A DNA stretch of 64,000 nt from NCBI RefSeq assembly GCF_016907475.1, contig NZ_JAFBCA010000001.1:2356001-2420000 (forward strand). Reading direction: 5' to 3'. Of the stretch, positions 43,938 through 54,500 are shown piece after piece; position 1 is the stretch's first letter; each line of letters starts with the position of its first letter. The stretch is from Nocardioides cavernae. GTDB taxonomy: Bacteria > Actinomycetota > Actinomycetes > Propionibacteriales > Nocardioidaceae. The notes beneath the pieces were generated by a model. It was not told the DNA's origin. It did no database searches and was given only the letters and a program-made list of their open reading frames with translations. The position numbers and the translations under genes were made by a program.

Positions 43938-45692
43938 TCAGTGGTCGCGCAGCGGCACGTCGTCGGTGTCGCGCAGGCGGTGGTCGTCGAACTGGTGACC
44001 GTCGACCGGGTGGTCGAGGCCCGCCTGGAGCTCGGCCTCGTGCTCGGCGTGGTGGTGCGCCTCCTCGAGCTCGGCCCGCGTGGGCTTCTGCACGTTGTGG
44101 CTGTACATCCACGACGAGAGCTTGGCCCGCAGCTTCTCCGAGCGCGAGTTGGGCGCAGCCACACCGGAGGCGTCGGTGTCGCCCCCGACCGTGTGGACCT
44201 CGTCGCGGTCGCGCGCGGTGAGGGTGTAGGCGGACGTCTCGTTGATCGGCAGGTGCCGCTCGGCGTACTGCCCCTCGGGGGAGCGGGTGATGATGCCCGT
44301 CTCGTAGCCGTGCAGCAGCTTCTCGTTGTCGTGACGCTGCAGCGAGATGCACCAGCGGCGCGTGATCCAGAACGCCAGGAGCGGACCGAGGAAGATCGCG
44401 ACCCGCATGAAGTAGGTGATCTGGTTGATGCTGAGGTGCAGCTTGATGGCGATGATGTCGTTGCCGCCCGCGGCCCAGGCGAGACCGTAGAAGGTCATCA
44501 GGGACACCATGACCGCCGTGCGCGTCGGCGCGTTGCGCGGACGCTGGAGCAGGTGGTGGTCGCGCTTGTCACCCGTGATCCAGCCCTCGATGAACGGCAG
44601 GAGCATCAGGATGACCAGCATCATCGGGGGCACGATGAGGATCGGCAGCATCACGTTCCACGAGATCGTGTAGCCGAAGATCACCGACTCCCAGCCGGTC
44701 GGGATGATGCGCAGGAGGCCGTCGGGCCAGCCCATGTACCAGTCGGGCTGCGAGCCGGCCGTCACCTTGGTCGGGTCGTAGGGGCCGAACTTCCACACCG
44801 GGTTGATCGACAACAGCCCGCCCATGATGGCGATGACGCCGAAGACCATGAAGAAGAAGCCACCGGCCTTGGCGGCGTACACCGGGAGCATCGGGAAGCC
44901 GACGACGTTCTGCTCCGTGCGGCCGGGGCCGGGCCACTGCGTGTGCTTGTGGTAGACGAGCAGCAGCATGTGGGCGGCGATCAGCGCGAGCAGGATGCCC
45001 GGGATCAGCAGCACGTGGATGATGTAGAGGCGCGGGATGATCGACTCGCCGGGGAACTCGCCGCCGAAGAGCAGGAACGACATGTAGCTGCCGGCGACCG
45101 GGGTCGCCTTGAGGAACCCGTCAGCCGCGCGGACGCCGGTGCCCGAGAGCAGGTCGTCGGGGAGCGAGTAGCCGGTGAAGCCCTCGAGGGTGCCGAGCAG
45201 CAGCAGGAGGCAGCCGATCACCCAGTTGAGCTCGCGCGGCTTGCGGTAGGCGCCGGTGAAGGCGACACGGAGCAGGTGGACCATCATCGCGGCGATGAAG
45301 ATCGCCGCCGCCCAGTGGTGCATCTGGCGCATCAGCAGGCCGCCGCGCACGTCGAAGGAGATGTGCAGGGTCGAGGCCATCGACTCCGACATCCCGACGC
45401 CGCGCAGCTGGTCGTAGGAGCCCTCGTAGGTGATGTGACCCATCGAGGGGTTGAACCACAGGGTCAGGAAGACGCCCGTGAGCAGCAGGACCACGAAGCT
45501 CCACAGGGCGATCTCGCCCAGCATGAACGACCAGTGGTCGGGGAAGACCTTGCGCAGGTTCTTCTTCATCGCGGTCGCCAGGCCGAGGCGGTCGTCGGCC
45601 CACGAGGCCAGCGAGCCGGCCGGGCCGGGCTTCGACGCGGTTGCGGCGTTGGTGCGGTTGCTCGTCGCGACCTTGCTGGTGTCGACGCTCAC
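43938..45692 (-). CDS. qcrB: Cytochrome bc1 complex cytochrome b subunit
   Basis: QcrB carries the two b haems and the quinol oxidation and reduction sites of the actinobacterial bcc complex. The 584-residue protein has the b-type N-terminal domain (SMASTLHISFDVRGGLLMRQMHHWAAAIF with haem His, EGFTGYSLPDDLLSG, HMLLLVYHKH) and a C-terminal part with PDWYMGWPDGLLR. A hydrophilic tail of over 100 residues, His/Glu-rich at the end, is an actinobacterial feature. The GTG start overlaps the qcrA stop by 4 bases. Last gene of ctaE-qcrC-qcrA-qcrB. Confidence 0.97.
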   Translation of the reverse strand: MSVDTSKVATSNRTNAATASKPGPAGSLASWADDRLGLATAMKKNLRKVFPDHWSFMLGEIALWSFVVLLLTGVFLTLWFNPSMGHITYEGSYDQLRGVGMSESMASTLHISFDVRGGLLMRQMHHWAAAIFIAAMMVHLLRVAFTGAYRKPRELNWVIGCLLLLLGTLEGFTGYSLPDDLLSGTGVRAADGFLKATPVAGSYMSFLLFGGEFPGESIIPRLYIIHVLLIPGILLALIAAHMLLLVYHKHTQWPGPGRTEQNVVGFPMLPVYAAKAGGFFFMVFGVIAIMGGLLSINPVWKFGPYDPTKVTAGSQPDWYMGWPDGLLRIIPTGWESVIFGYTISWNVMLPILIVPPMMLVILMLLPFIEGWITGDKRDHHLLQRPRNAPTRTAVMVSLMTFYGLAWAAGGNDIIAIKLHLSINQITYFMRVAIFLGPLLAFWITRRWCISLQRHDNEKLLHGYETGIITRSPEGQYAERHLPINETSAYTLTARDRDEVHTVGGDTDASGVAAPNSRSEKLRAKLSSWMYSHNVQKPTRAELEEAHHHAEHEAELQAGLDHPVDGHQFDDHRLRDTDDVPLRDH

Positions 45693-46801
45693 AACTTCTC
45701 ACGCTCCCAAAAACTGGCCCCGATGGGCTCGTTGAAGTCGCTCTGGGCGACCAGGTATCCCTCGTCATCCACCGCGATGGGCAGCTGGGGGAGGGGGCGG
45801 GCAGCCGGACCGAAGATGACCTTCGCGTGGTCCGCGAGGTCGAAGGTCGACTGGTGGCACGGGCACAGCACGTGGTGGGTGGTGCGCTCGTAGAGGGAGA
45901 TCGGGCAGCCTACGTGGGTGCAGATCTTGGAGTAGGAGATGATGCCGTCGACGGTCCACTTCTCGCGGCCCGGGAGCGGGGTGATGTCGTCGGGATCCAT
46001 CCGGACGACGATGATGGCGCCCTTGGCCTTCTCGGCCTGCTCCTCGGCGCCGTGGAGCTCGGGGTAGCCGTTCTCCTCGGTCGGGAACATGGCCTCGGGG
46101 GCGGCGTTGATCAGGTCGCCCATCTCGACCTCGCTGGCGAGGATCGGGGTGCCGACGACGTCGCGCACCAGGCGCATGCCCGGCTCCCAGATGGTCTGCC
46201 CGAGCTTGTCGACGTCGAGGGCGTCGCCGGGGGCCAGGTCGCGCAGCAGCACGATCGTGGGCAGGCCGAGCACGCCGATCGCGCCGAGCATGGTGTTGCG
46301 CACCAGCGGGCGGCGGCCGATGCCGGCCTCCGCGAGACCGTCGTTGAGGGCCTGGACGGTGGCGTCGCGATCCTCCTGCGGTGACGCGGCCGGGTGGCGC
46401 ATCTCGACCATCTCGTGGTCGGCCATCAGCTTGCGGGCCAGGTGGATGATGCCGGTGCCGATCAGCAGCAGGCTCACGCCGAGGGTCAGGCCCAGGGTGA
46501 TCGTCGACGCGCCGAGTCCGGCGAAGGTGTCCCAGTTGTCGCCGACCTCGAAGGAGAAGTAGGCGACCACGAACAGGACGGCGCTGATCATGGCGGCGAT
46601 GAACATGGCCGCGATCTGGCGCTCGGCACGCTTCTCGGCCTTGGGGTCGACGTCGGTGGGGCGCCACGTGTGGGCCGGCAGGCCGGGGTCGGAGATCGGC
46701 TCGGCGTCGCGGTGCGTAGGCACGTGCGTGTCGTACGGCACAGGTGTGCCGTCGGGCGCGTTGACGGGGTGCTCCGTCGTCGAGGAGTTGTCGTTGCTCA
46801 C
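45689..46801 (-). CDS. qcrA: Cytochrome bc1 complex Rieske iron-sulfur subunit
   Basis: The 370-residue protein carries the Rieske [2Fe-2S] cluster that takes electrons from quinol to QcrC. Cluster motifs are CTHVGC and CPCHQS near residues 290-315. Three hydrophobic helices precede it (about 63-83, 98-118 and 168-188), the actinobacterial three-helix form as opposed to the single-helix form of proteobacteria. The GTG start overlaps qcrC by 4 bases. Confidence 0.96.
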   Translation of the reverse strand: MSNDNSSTTEHPVNAPDGTPVPYDTHVPTHRDAEPISDPGLPAHTWRPTDVDPKAEKRAERQIAAMFIAAMISAVLFVVAYFSFEVGDNWDTFAGLGASTITLGLTLGVSLLLIGTGIIHLARKLMADHEMVEMRHPAASPQEDRDATVQALNDGLAEAGIGRRPLVRNTMLGAIGVLGLPTIVLLRDLAPGDALDVDKLGQTIWEPGMRLVRDVVGTPILASEVEMGDLINAAPEAMFPTEENGYPELHGAEEQAEKAKGAIIVVRMDPDDITPLPGREKWTVDGIISYSKICTHVGCPISLYERTTHHVLCPCHQSTFDLADHAKVIFGPAARPLPQLPIAVDDEGYLVAQSDFNEPIGASFWEREKL

Positions 46802-47670
46802 GCGTTCACCTTGCTCTTCTTCGTGCGGGTCGTGTGCGAGGCGATCCAGACGGCCGCGCCCACCAGTCCCCCGATGCCGATCACCCAGGCGAAGAGGCCC
46901 TCGGAGACCGGGCCCAGTCCACCCAGCGTGAAGCCGGCGTACTCGGGGGTCTCCTCGAGGCTACCGAGGTAGGCGATGACGTCCCGCTTCTCCTCGGGGG
47001 AGAGGTTCCCGTTGCTGAAGTTGGGCATCTGCTGGGGGCCGGTGAGCATCGCCTCGAAGATGTACTTGGGCTCGACGCCGTGGAGCGTGGGGGCGTAGCC
47101 ACCACGGGGCATCGCGCCGCCGGCGCCGTTGAAGTTGTGGCACGCGGTGCAGTTGGTGAGGAAGATCTGGCCGCCGCGGGAGATCGCCTCCTGGCGCTCC
47201 TCCTCCGACAGCTCGTCGATCGAGTAGTCGGCCTCGTTGGGGATGGCCGGGCCGGGGCCGAGCGAGGCGACGTAGGCGGCGAGGGCGGCGACCTCGTCGT
47301 CGTCGAACACGACCGGCTTGCGCGGCGCCTGCTGGCCCGGGCTCGCCATCGGCATGCGGCCGGTGCCGACCTGGAAGTCGACGGCAGCCGCGCCCACGCC
47401 CACGAGCGAGGGGCCGAGCTGGTAGCCGTCGCGGACGGTGGCCACGCCCTCGCCGTTCTGGCCGTGGCAGAACGAGCAGCTGGCGAGGAAGAGCTCCTTG
47501 CCCTTCGCGACCTGCTCGGTCTCGCTCGCCTGCGAGTCAGCCTGGGCGGGGGAGAGGACCGTGTAGAGGGAGCCGCTGATCAACAGTCCCAGCAGCAGCA
47601 CGGCGAGACCCGCAAGCGGTCCCCGACGGTGCCGGGAGAGGCGTCCAGCGGTTCGGTTGAGCAAACGCAC
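46798..47670 (-). CDS. qcrC: Cytochrome bc1 complex dihaem cytochrome c subunit
   Basis: The 290-residue protein has an N-terminal membrane anchor (about 20-40), two haem c sites (CSFCH near residue 65 and CTACH near 170) and a C-terminal anchor (FAWVIGIGGLVGAAVWI). In actinobacteria QcrC transfers electrons straight to the CuA of CtaC, replacing a soluble cytochrome c. The start is GTG at 47670 with AAGGA 7 bases upstream. It lies 31 bases after ctaE. Confidence 0.95.
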   Translation of the reverse strand: MRLLNRTAGRLSRHRRGPLAGLAVLLLGLLISGSLYTVLSPAQADSQASETEQVAKGKELFLASCSFCHGQNGEGVATVRDGYQLGPSLVGVGAAAVDFQVGTGRMPMASPGQQAPRKPVVFDDDEVAALAAYVASLGPGPAIPNEADYSIDELSEEERQEAISRGGQIFLTNCTACHNFNGAGGAMPRGGYAPTLHGVEPKYIFEAMLTGPQQMPNFSNGNLSPEEKRDVIAYLGSLEETPEYAGFTLGGLGPVSEGLFAWVIGIGGLVGAAVWIASHTTRTKKSKVNA

Positions 47671-47701
47671 GATGAAGTCCTTGCCGGTTGCGGTTCGGTG
47701 C

Positions 47702-48343
47702 TTACTGGATGACGTAGATCGTGAAGAACAGGCCGATCCAGACCACATCGACGAAGTGCCAGTAGTAGGACACGACGATCGCGGTGACGGCTTGCTCGTG
47801 GGTGAAGCGTCGGGCCAGGTAGGTGCGGCCCAGGACGAACAGGAAGGCGATCAGTCCGCCGGCCACGTGGATGCCGTGGAAACCGGTGGTCAGGTAGAAC
47901 ATCGAGCCGTAGGCGGAGCTCGGGATGGTCACGCCGTGCTCGATCAGCTCGGCGTACTCCAGGGCCTGGCCGCCGATGAACACGGCGCCCATGACGTAGG
48001 TGAGGATGAACCACTCGCGCAGGCCCCACTTGGTGAAGTTGAGCAGGCCGCCGGTGCGCCCGACCTGGCCCCGCTCGGCGGCGAAGACGCCCCACTGGCA
48101 GGCGAAGGACGACGCCACCAGGATCGCGGTGTTGGCGGTGGAGAACGGGACGTTGAGCTTGTCGGTCTCCTGCGCCCACAGCTCGGGGCTCACCGCCCGG
48201 ATGGTGAAGTAGGACGCGAACAGCGCCGCGAAGAACATCAGCTCGCTCGAGAGCCAGATGATCGTGCCCACGCTGACCATGCTGGGTCGGTCGTGGTGCC
48301 CGTGCAGACGGGAGGCCGGAATCGTCGCAGTTGCTGTCGCCAC
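47702..48343 (-). CDS. ctaE: Cytochrome c oxidase subunit III
   Basis: The 213-residue membrane protein has the five-helix actinobacterial subunit III pattern, with [40 protein letters not shown] and [19 protein letters not shown]. The start is GTG at 48343 ([13 protein letters not shown]). A CATAAT box lies 6 bases upstream, so it is predicted leaderless. It heads the ctaE-qcrCAB operon, making the oxidase and bcc subunits one transcription unit, as expected for a supercomplex. Confidence 0.95.
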   Translation of the reverse strand: MATATATIPASRLHGHHDRPSMVSVGTIIWLSSELMFFAALFASYFTIRAVSPELWAQETDKLNVPFSTANTAILVASSFACQWGVFAAERGQVGRTGGLLNFTKWGLREWFILTYVMGAVFIGGQALEYAELIEHGVTIPSSAYGSMFYLTTGFHGIHVAGGLIAFLFVLGRTYLARRFTHEQAVTAIVVSYYWHFVDVVWIGLFFTIYVIQ

Positions 48344-48417
48344 GGAGACATTATGGCCGTTGGCGGGGACAAGGGGCACCCCGACCCCCTGTGTTGTCCC
48401 GTCATAAAGTTCACAGC

Positions 48418-49407
48418 GTGCTCACCGCCCTCCTCGCCCTCTCCGCGGACGCCGCCGAGGTCCTCCCGAGATTCACGCTCGGCCGTGCGCTCACGGGCTG
48501 GGGGATCGACCCGATCCCCTTCGTGGTGACCGTCTGGGCGGTCGGGCTGTACAGCCTCGGGGTGGCCGTCCTGCACCGCCGCGGCGACCGCTGGCCCATC
48601 GGTCGGACGCTGTCGTTCGTGGTGCTGGGGATGGGCTCGTTCGCCGTCGCCACCATGTCGGGACTGGGCATCTACGACACCACGCTGCTGAGCGTCCACA
48701 TGGTCCAGCACATGGTGCTGTCGATGATCGTGCCGCTCGCCCTGGCGCTCGGTGCACCGGTCACGCTCGCCCTGCGCACGCTGCCGCCGACGCCGCGGCG
48801 GTGGCTGCTGGTGGTGCTCCACTCCCGGGTGGCCAAGGTGCTGTCCTTCCCGCCGCTGGCGTTCGTGCTCTACGTGGCCTCGCCGTGGGCGCTCTACTTC
48901 AGCCCCTGGTACGACGCCAGCCTCAGCTCGTCGTTCGTCCACCAGATGATGCACATCCACCTGGTCCTGGTCGGGACGCTGTTCTTCTGGCCGCTGATGG
49001 GCATCGACCCGGTGCCCGGCCGGGTCGGCTACCCGTTCCGCGTCCTCCTCGTGATCATGACGCTGCCGTTCCACGCGTTCCTGGGCGTCACGATCATGGG
49101 CCAGACGACGCTCATCGGCGAGGAGCACTACCAGGAGCTGCGGGAGGGACCGATGGGCGCCTGGCTGCCGCCGATGCTCGAGGACCAGCACCTCGCCGGT
49201 GGGATCCTCTGGGCCAGCGGCGACCTCATCGGCCTCCTGTTCTTCGGCGTCCTCTTCGTCCAGTGGGTGCGCTCGTCGATGAAGGAAGCGACCCGGGAGG
49301 ACCGGCGACTCGACCTCGCGGAGCGGCGTACGCGATCGGCCGGTGCTGTGACGCATGCCTCGGCACGCGGCGCCGGTGACGACGGTTACGATGCCTCTCG
49401 TGACTGA
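48418..49407 (+). CDS. ctaG: Caa3-type oxidase assembly protein, CtaG/DUF1404-like membrane protein
   Basis: The 329-residue polytopic protein has about seven helices and the Caa3_CtaG signature histidines: [30 protein letters not shown] and [12 protein letters not shown]. It is thought to aid copper insertion or assembly of cytochrome oxidase. The GTG start is preceded by TAAAGT plus 7 bases, so it is predicted leaderless. It is divergent from ctaE across 74 bases. Its last 8 bases overlap the pseudo-receiver gene. Confidence 0.88.
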   Translation: MLTALLALSADAAEVLPRFTLGRALTGWGIDPIPFVVTVWAVGLYSLGVAVLHRRGDRWPIGRTLSFVVLGMGSFAVATMSGLGIYDTTLLSVHMVQHMVLSMIVPLALALGAPVTLALRTLPPTPRRWLLVVLHSRVAKVLSFPPLAFVLYVASPWALYFSPWYDASLSSSFVHQMMHIHLVLVGTLFFWPLMGIDPVPGRVGYPFRVLLVIMTLPFHAFLGVTIMGQTTLIGEEHYQELREGPMGAWLPPMLEDQHLAGGILWASGDLIGLLFFGVLFVQWVRSSMKEATREDRRLDLAERRTRSAGAVTHASARGAGDDGYDASRD

Positions 49408-49816
49408 TGCCGCCGCAGACCGCGCCCTGAAGGTCCTCGTCTACAGCGACGACGTGAACACCCGCCAGCAGGTCATCCTCGCGCTCGGGCGCCGTCCGCA
49501 CCCCGACCTCCCCGAGCTCGAGTACGTCGAGGTGGCCACCGAGCCGGTCGTCCTGCAGAACATGGACCGCGGCGACATCGCCCTCGCCATCCTCGACGGC
49601 GAGGCCGTCCCCGCCGGCGGCATGGGCATCGCCAAGCAGCTCAAGGACGAGATCTACGAGTGCCCGCCCGTCGTGGTGCTGACCGGCCGGCCGCAGGACG
49701 CCTGGCTCGCGACCTGGTCGCGCGCCGAGGCCGCCGTCCCGCACCCGATCGACCCGATCCAGCTCGCGGAGGCTGTCATCGGCCTGCTCCGGCCGTCGGT
49801 CCCGGCCACCTCCTGA
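49400..49816 (+). CDS. Receiver-like (pseudo-response regulator) protein
   Basis: The 138-residue protein has the CheY-type topology. VLVYSDD supplies the acidic pair, [19 protein letters not shown] the aspartate position, and [10 protein letters not shown] the Thr position. At the usual Lys-Pro it reads VPHPID, so the lysine needed for phosphorylation signalling is replaced by His. There is no output domain. The start is GTG 49400, 7 bases after TACGAT (predicted leaderless); an ATG at 49391 overlaps the -10. It lies between ctaG and trpD. It is probably a phosphorylation-independent adaptor. Confidence 0.78.
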   Translation: MTDAAADRALKVLVYSDDVNTRQQVILALGRRPHPDLPELEYVEVATEPVVLQNMDRGDIALAILDGEAVPAGGMGIAKQLKDEIYECPPVVVLTGRPQDAWLATWSRAEAAVPHPIDPIQLAEAVIGLLRPSVPATS

Positions 49817-49859
49817 CACCCTTCGGGCGTGGGGCGGCCGCGCCACTAGCCTGATGCCC

Positions 49860-50888
49860 ATGTCCCACACCTGGCCCGACGTCCTCTCCACGCTGGTCGC
49901 CGGTGACGACCTGACGACCGAGCAGGCGCGATGGGCCATGGACGAGGTCTTCGCCGGCGCGGCGACGCCCGTCCAGCTGACCGGACTCGTCGTGGCGCTC
50001 CGCGCCAAGGGCGAGACGGTGGACGAGGTCACCGGCATCGCCGACGCGATGCTCGCCGCGGCCAACCCGATCTCGGTGCCCGGCCGGCTGCTCGACGTCG
50101 TCGGCACGGGCGGTGACCGGTCGATGTCGGTCAACATCTCCACGATGTCCGCGATCGTCGCCGCCGGCGCCGGCGCGCGCGTGGTCAAGCACGGCAACCG
50201 CTCGGCCTCGTCGAAGTCCGGCTCCGCCGACGTGCTCGAGGCGCTCGGCATCCGTCTGGACCTGCCGCCGTCGCGCGTCGCCGAGGTGGCGGACGAGGCC
50301 GGCATCACCTTCTGCTTCTCCGCCGCGTTCCATCCTGCGATGCGCCACGCGGCCGTGCCGCGGCGTGAGCTCGGCATCGCCACGACGTTCAACATCCTCG
50401 GTCCGTTGACCAACCCGGCTCGGCCACAGGCGCAGGCCATCGGGTGCGCCGACCCCCGGATGGCGCCGGTCATGGCGGGCGTGCTGGCCGGCCGGGGGGT
50501 CGACGCGTGGGTCTTCCGCGGCGACGACGGCCTCGACGAGCTGACGACCACCACCACGTCGACCCTCTGGCGCGTCCGCGAGGGCGAGGTCACCGAGTCG
50601 TCGGTCGACCCGGCGTCCCTCGGCATCGCCCGGGCGACCACCGAGGACCTCCGTGGCGGCGACGCCGCGCACAACGCCGACGTCGTACGACGTCTCCTGG
50701 CGGGGGAGCGGGGCCCGGTCCGGGACGCGGTGCTGCTCAACGCGGGCGCCGCGCTGGCCGTCTACGACTCACCGGAATCCGCCGTCGACTCCGCGCTGGC
50801 CGCCGGGGTGACGAGGGCCGCCGACGCGATCGACTCCGGTGCGGCTCAGGCCGCGCTCGAGCGGTGGGTGGCGGCGACCTCCGCCTGA
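49860..50888 (+). CDS. trpD: Anthranilate phosphoribosyltransferase
   Basis: TrpD attaches phosphoribose from PRPP to anthranilate, the second step of tryptophan synthesis. The 342-residue protein has the PRPP-binding [35 protein letters not shown] and the [30 protein letters not shown] stretch with conserved residues. The ATG at 49860 follows TAGCCT by 7 bases and is preferred over the ATG at 49854 (leaderless prediction). It stands alone, away from other trp genes, as in mycobacteria. Confidence 0.96.
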   Translation: MSHTWPDVLSTLVAGDDLTTEQARWAMDEVFAGAATPVQLTGLVVALRAKGETVDEVTGIADAMLAAANPISVPGRLLDVVGTGGDRSMSVNISTMSAIVAAGAGARVVKHGNRSASSKSGSADVLEALGIRLDLPPSRVAEVADEAGITFCFSAAFHPAMRHAAVPRRELGIATTFNILGPLTNPARPQAQAIGCADPRMAPVMAGVLAGRGVDAWVFRGDDGLDELTTTTTSTLWRVREGEVTESSVDPASLGIARATTEDLRGGDAAHNADVVRRLLAGERGPVRDAVLLNAGAALAVYDSPESAVDSALAAGVTRAADAIDSGAAQAALERWVAATSA

Positions 50889-50889
50889 G

Positions 50890-51513
50890 TCAGAGCTCGA
50901 GGACGTAGGACTCGCCCTCACGGCGGAAACCGAGCCGGTCGTAGTAGGCGCCGACCATTCCCGGCGGGGTCACCACGCGGCGGACCCCGCGGTCGGTGAG
51001 GAGGCCGCTCTTGCGCCACACGAACTCGCCGGGGGAGAAATCCCGGTATCGCGGCGTGACGTAGTCGAGCAGCACGTCGGCCGTGTCCCCGGTCTCGCGC
51101 AGGAGCACGACGCCGACGGTCTCGTCGCCCTTCTGCACGAGAAACGCGTCCTGGTCGTCCGAGGGGTCGTGCACGAACGTCGGGTTGAACTTCAGGATGT
51201 CCGCTCCGTGCACACGGAGGGTGTGGCGCAGGTACTCGTCGGCGGGGCCGACCTCGAGCACCTCGAAGGCAGTCTCGTCGTGACGGTCGTGCAGGAGCCG
51301 GACGATGAACCAGGCGTTGATGGCGACGAGCACGGTGTTCATGCCGACCATCGGCCAGACCTCGAGCGCGGCGTTGAACACGATCAGGATCACGCACGCG
51401 ATCGCGTTGAGCACGCGCAGACGGAGGACGCTCGCCTGCAACAGCGAGTAGACGAGCAGGGCGCTCCCGCCCCACCCGAGGACGTCGAGCCAGTGGTCAG
51501 CGAGCCAGGTCAC
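50890..51513 (-). CDS. Membrane protein with N-terminal YgjV-like helices and C-terminal GNAT-like domain
   Basis: The 207-residue protein has three hydrophobic helices in the first ~75 residues (GWGGSALLVYSLL, VLNAIACVILIVFNAALE, TVLVAINAWFIVRLL), like YgjV-type inner membrane proteins. A ~125-residue cytoplasmic alpha/beta domain follows (DAFLVQKGDETVGVVLLRE, MVGAYYDRLGFRREGESYVLEL) that resembles GNAT but lacks the acetyl-CoA loop. The start is GTG with TAGTCT 6 bases upstream (leaderless), inside the inverted repeat at 51506-51543. The stop lies 2 bases from that of trpD on the opposite strand. Function unknown. Confidence 0.75.
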   Translation of the reverse strand: MTWLADHWLDVLGWGGSALLVYSLLQASVLRLRVLNAIACVILIVFNAALEVWPMVGMNTVLVAINAWFIVRLLHDRHDETAFEVLEVGPADEYLRHTLRVHGADILKFNPTFVHDPSDDQDAFLVQKGDETVGVVLLRETGDTADVLLDYVTPRYRDFSPGEFVWRKSGLLTDRGVRRVVTPPGMVGAYYDRLGFRREGESYVLEL

Positions 51514-51543
51514 GGCGGGAGACTATCCCCCCGCCGTGACCTG
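51506..51543 (-). terminator. 14-bp inverted repeat overlapping a promoter and start codon
   Basis: CAGGTCACGGCGGG (51506-51519) pairs perfectly with CCCGCCGTGACCTG (51530-51543), with a 10-base loop. It begins 11 bases after the stop of the giant secreted protein gene and fits a terminator. On the same strand the loop holds the -10 TAGTCT, and the distal arm holds the GTG-ACC-TGG start of the next gene. Confidence 0.75.
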
Positions 51544-51554
51544 GTGCGGACGCG

Positions 51555-54500
51555 TCACTTCACGACGTAGAGGATGATCCTCTTCGACTTCGCGCCGAAC
51601 GTCTGGGCGTTGCCGAGGTAGACCACCTGCAGCTTGTGCTTGCCCTTGGGGAGCTTCTTCAGCTTGAGGGTCTTCTTGCCCTTGTGGACCGGCGCCATGG
51701 TGAACTGAGCGATCTTCTTGCCCTTGTCGAGGACCTGCACGACGCCGGTGGGCGTGCTGAGTCCAGCGACCGTGACCGTGATGTTCAGCTTGGCCCGCGA
51801 CCCCACCTTGATGCGGGACGCCTTGAGCGCACCCGCGGTGGTCGACTTCAGCCTGGCGACGGCCACGGCCGCTGCGTTGGCAGAGCCATCGCTGAAGCCC
51901 GTCTTGGACGCGAGGACGGTCGCCCCCACGTTCGTTCCGGCGTCATCGGCCGTCAGTCGGTAGGTCGGGTTGGTCGCACCCGGGATGGGGGTGCCGTTGC
52001 GCAGCCACTGGTACTTCAGGGTCGGCGACGGCTGCGACCACGTGCCGGACTGCAGGTTGAGGACGCTTCCCGGGGCCGGCGTCCCGGTGATGACCGGCTC
52101 GACGGTCGCCTGGAGGGCACCGCCAGCGGTGGCGACGACGGCGTTGCTGACAGCGACGCTGTCCTGGAAGCCGGACTTCTTGCCCGTCGCCCGGAGGCTG
52201 ATCTCCTTGCCCAGATCGGTGATGGTCATGGTGTAGGTGAGGATCGTGGCGCCGGAGATGGGCGACCCGTTCCGCAGCCACTGGTAGGTGGTCGTCACAT
52301 CGGGCTGGTTCCACACGGGGCCCTGGCCGACGAGACCGGCGCCGATGCCGGTACCGGACGGTGCAGACACCTGCGGGCCCGCGACGGGGGCGAGGGTCTC
52401 CACCCTCACCGGGTTGGACGTGGCCATGCCGTCGGCGTACCCGGAGGCCGAGGCCGTGACGCGGAAGACGATGTCGGTGCCCACGTCGGCAGCCACGGGC
52501 GTGTAGTTCGTCGTCGTCTGGTCCGGGATCGGGACACCGTCTCGCAACCAGGCGTAGGTGTAGGACAACGTGCCGTAGGACGTCGGCCATGTTCCCCGGT
52601 TTCCGGTGAGCCGGTTGCCGACAGCCACCGGGCTGCCGGTGATCGTGGGCGCCGTCACGTTCGCGATGGCGTCACCCGACGTGGGCGAGATCGGGAGACT
52701 CGTGCTGACGCCGTCGATGTAACCGGGAGCCTTGCCGATCGCCTTGACGCTGATCGACTTGCCGAAGTCGGCGTTGACCAGCGTGTACGACGTGCTTGTG
52801 GCGCCCGTGATCCCGATCCCGTCGCGCTGCCACTGGTACGTCGTGGTGACGCTGACTCCCCCGGGGGACCAGCCAGGAGCTGACACCGTGAGCGTCTTGC
52901 CGAGCCCGGCGCCCTCCGGTGTCTCGATGATCGGCTTGAGGGTGGCCTGCAGCTGACTGTTGACAAGGAAGGACGAGGACGCGGAGCCGATCGCGTTCCC
53001 GCTCGCATCCTTGGCCGTGACCGTCCACTGGTAAGTGCCGCTGACCAGGTTGGTCAGGGGTGAGTAGGCGCTGGCCGCCGTCGTGAAGGTCTGAGTGGCG
53101 TTATTGGGTGCCGTTAGTGTCACGCCGTAGGAGGCCGCGCCGGCGACCCGGTTCCACTGAAGTACCGTTCCGTTGGGCGGAGTCGAGCCCCCGAGGGCCG
53201 GGGCGAGCAGGTTCATCGCGCCGGCCGTGACCCGAAAACGGCCGGACACGGACCAGGGCCCCTTGTTGCCATCGGCATCGGTTCGTCTCACGCGCCACAG
53301 GTAGTACTGGTCGGCAACGGGAAGCGTGTCGAGGGGAACATAGGCAGCGTTGCGCCAGCCTGTCGCCGACGCGACCCTGTTCGCCGAGGAGAACGTGGCG
53401 TCGTCGTTGGCGTAGATCTCGATGTCGTAGGACCGCGCGAATGACTGCGGCTGCCAGCGGAACGGGACGGTTCCGGCGACGCTGGCGTTGCTGACAGGAG
53501 ATGTCAGGGACACCTGCGGGCTCTGCTTGACGAGGGTCTGCACGTCAGACCATGCAAGGCCGTTGTCGTCGCTGTCCACAGCCTGCACCCGCCAGTAGAG
53601 AGTGCCTTCGGGATAGAGCTTTTCAGGCGAGGTGTAGGTGGCCTGGTCGACCAGAGCGGAGTCCACCAGCGTGCCCGCAAACGAGGAGTCGTCGTCGACC
53701 TCGATGCGATATTGCTTGCCTGACTGGTTGGGGATCTCGCCTGTCTGGGCCCAGGGCTGCTCCTGGTTGCTCGCCCAGTAGTCACGCCAGCTGAAGGTGA
53801 TCTCGGTGCCCGCCGGGCTTGTGTTCGTGAGTCCCTGCACCTGGGGCGATCGCTTCTTGAACGTGCCCTGTGCCACGTCCGTCTGTGACACCGGGTCGGG
53901 TCCGCAGTTCAACCTCGTCCGGCACGGCCTGATGTGCCAGTAGTAGGACTGGCCGGCTTGGCTGTCTGGGTAGGTGTGAGCCCGGTTGTCGAGTGCGGGC
54001 GCATACATCGAGTTGGTCGTCGCGGGAACGGCGTTGCTCGGCTCGAGCAGGTTGGTGAAGCTGGGATCGCTGGCGACGTACACCATGTAGTACGAGGCGC
54101 GTGGGTCCTGCTCCCACTTCAGCACCGGGGTGCTGGGGACCGTGCAGCCACCGGTCGTCGGGGTGCAGGGGTTCTGGGCGCCGGTGTGGTTGTCGTCCAG
54201 CTGCTGTCCGCCCTGCGCCAGCGCGTGGCCGCTCGAGGATCGGATCGGCTGAACGGTGAATCGCCCCTCCGTTCCCACTCGGAGGACCCGGTTGTCCTTG
54301 TCGTACGCAGTAACCTGCCAGTCGTAGTCGCCTGGCAGGAGCAGGCGGGTCGAGGTGTCGGTCATCGCAGGGTAGGAAACGGCCTGCCCGAAGAGGTCGT
54401 CGGTGCCGTGGCCGAACCACACCTGGTTCTGGCCCGCGGCATCACCCACATTCACCGAGTAATGGTGCGCGCCCTCGAGCGGTTCCCACGTCAGTGACGG

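Noticed and set aside
49854..49859. ATG at 49854 as the trpD start
   Set aside because: It lies only one base after the -10 hexamer TAGCCT, so a transcript from that promoter would not contain it. The next ATG (49860) has the usual 7-base gap.
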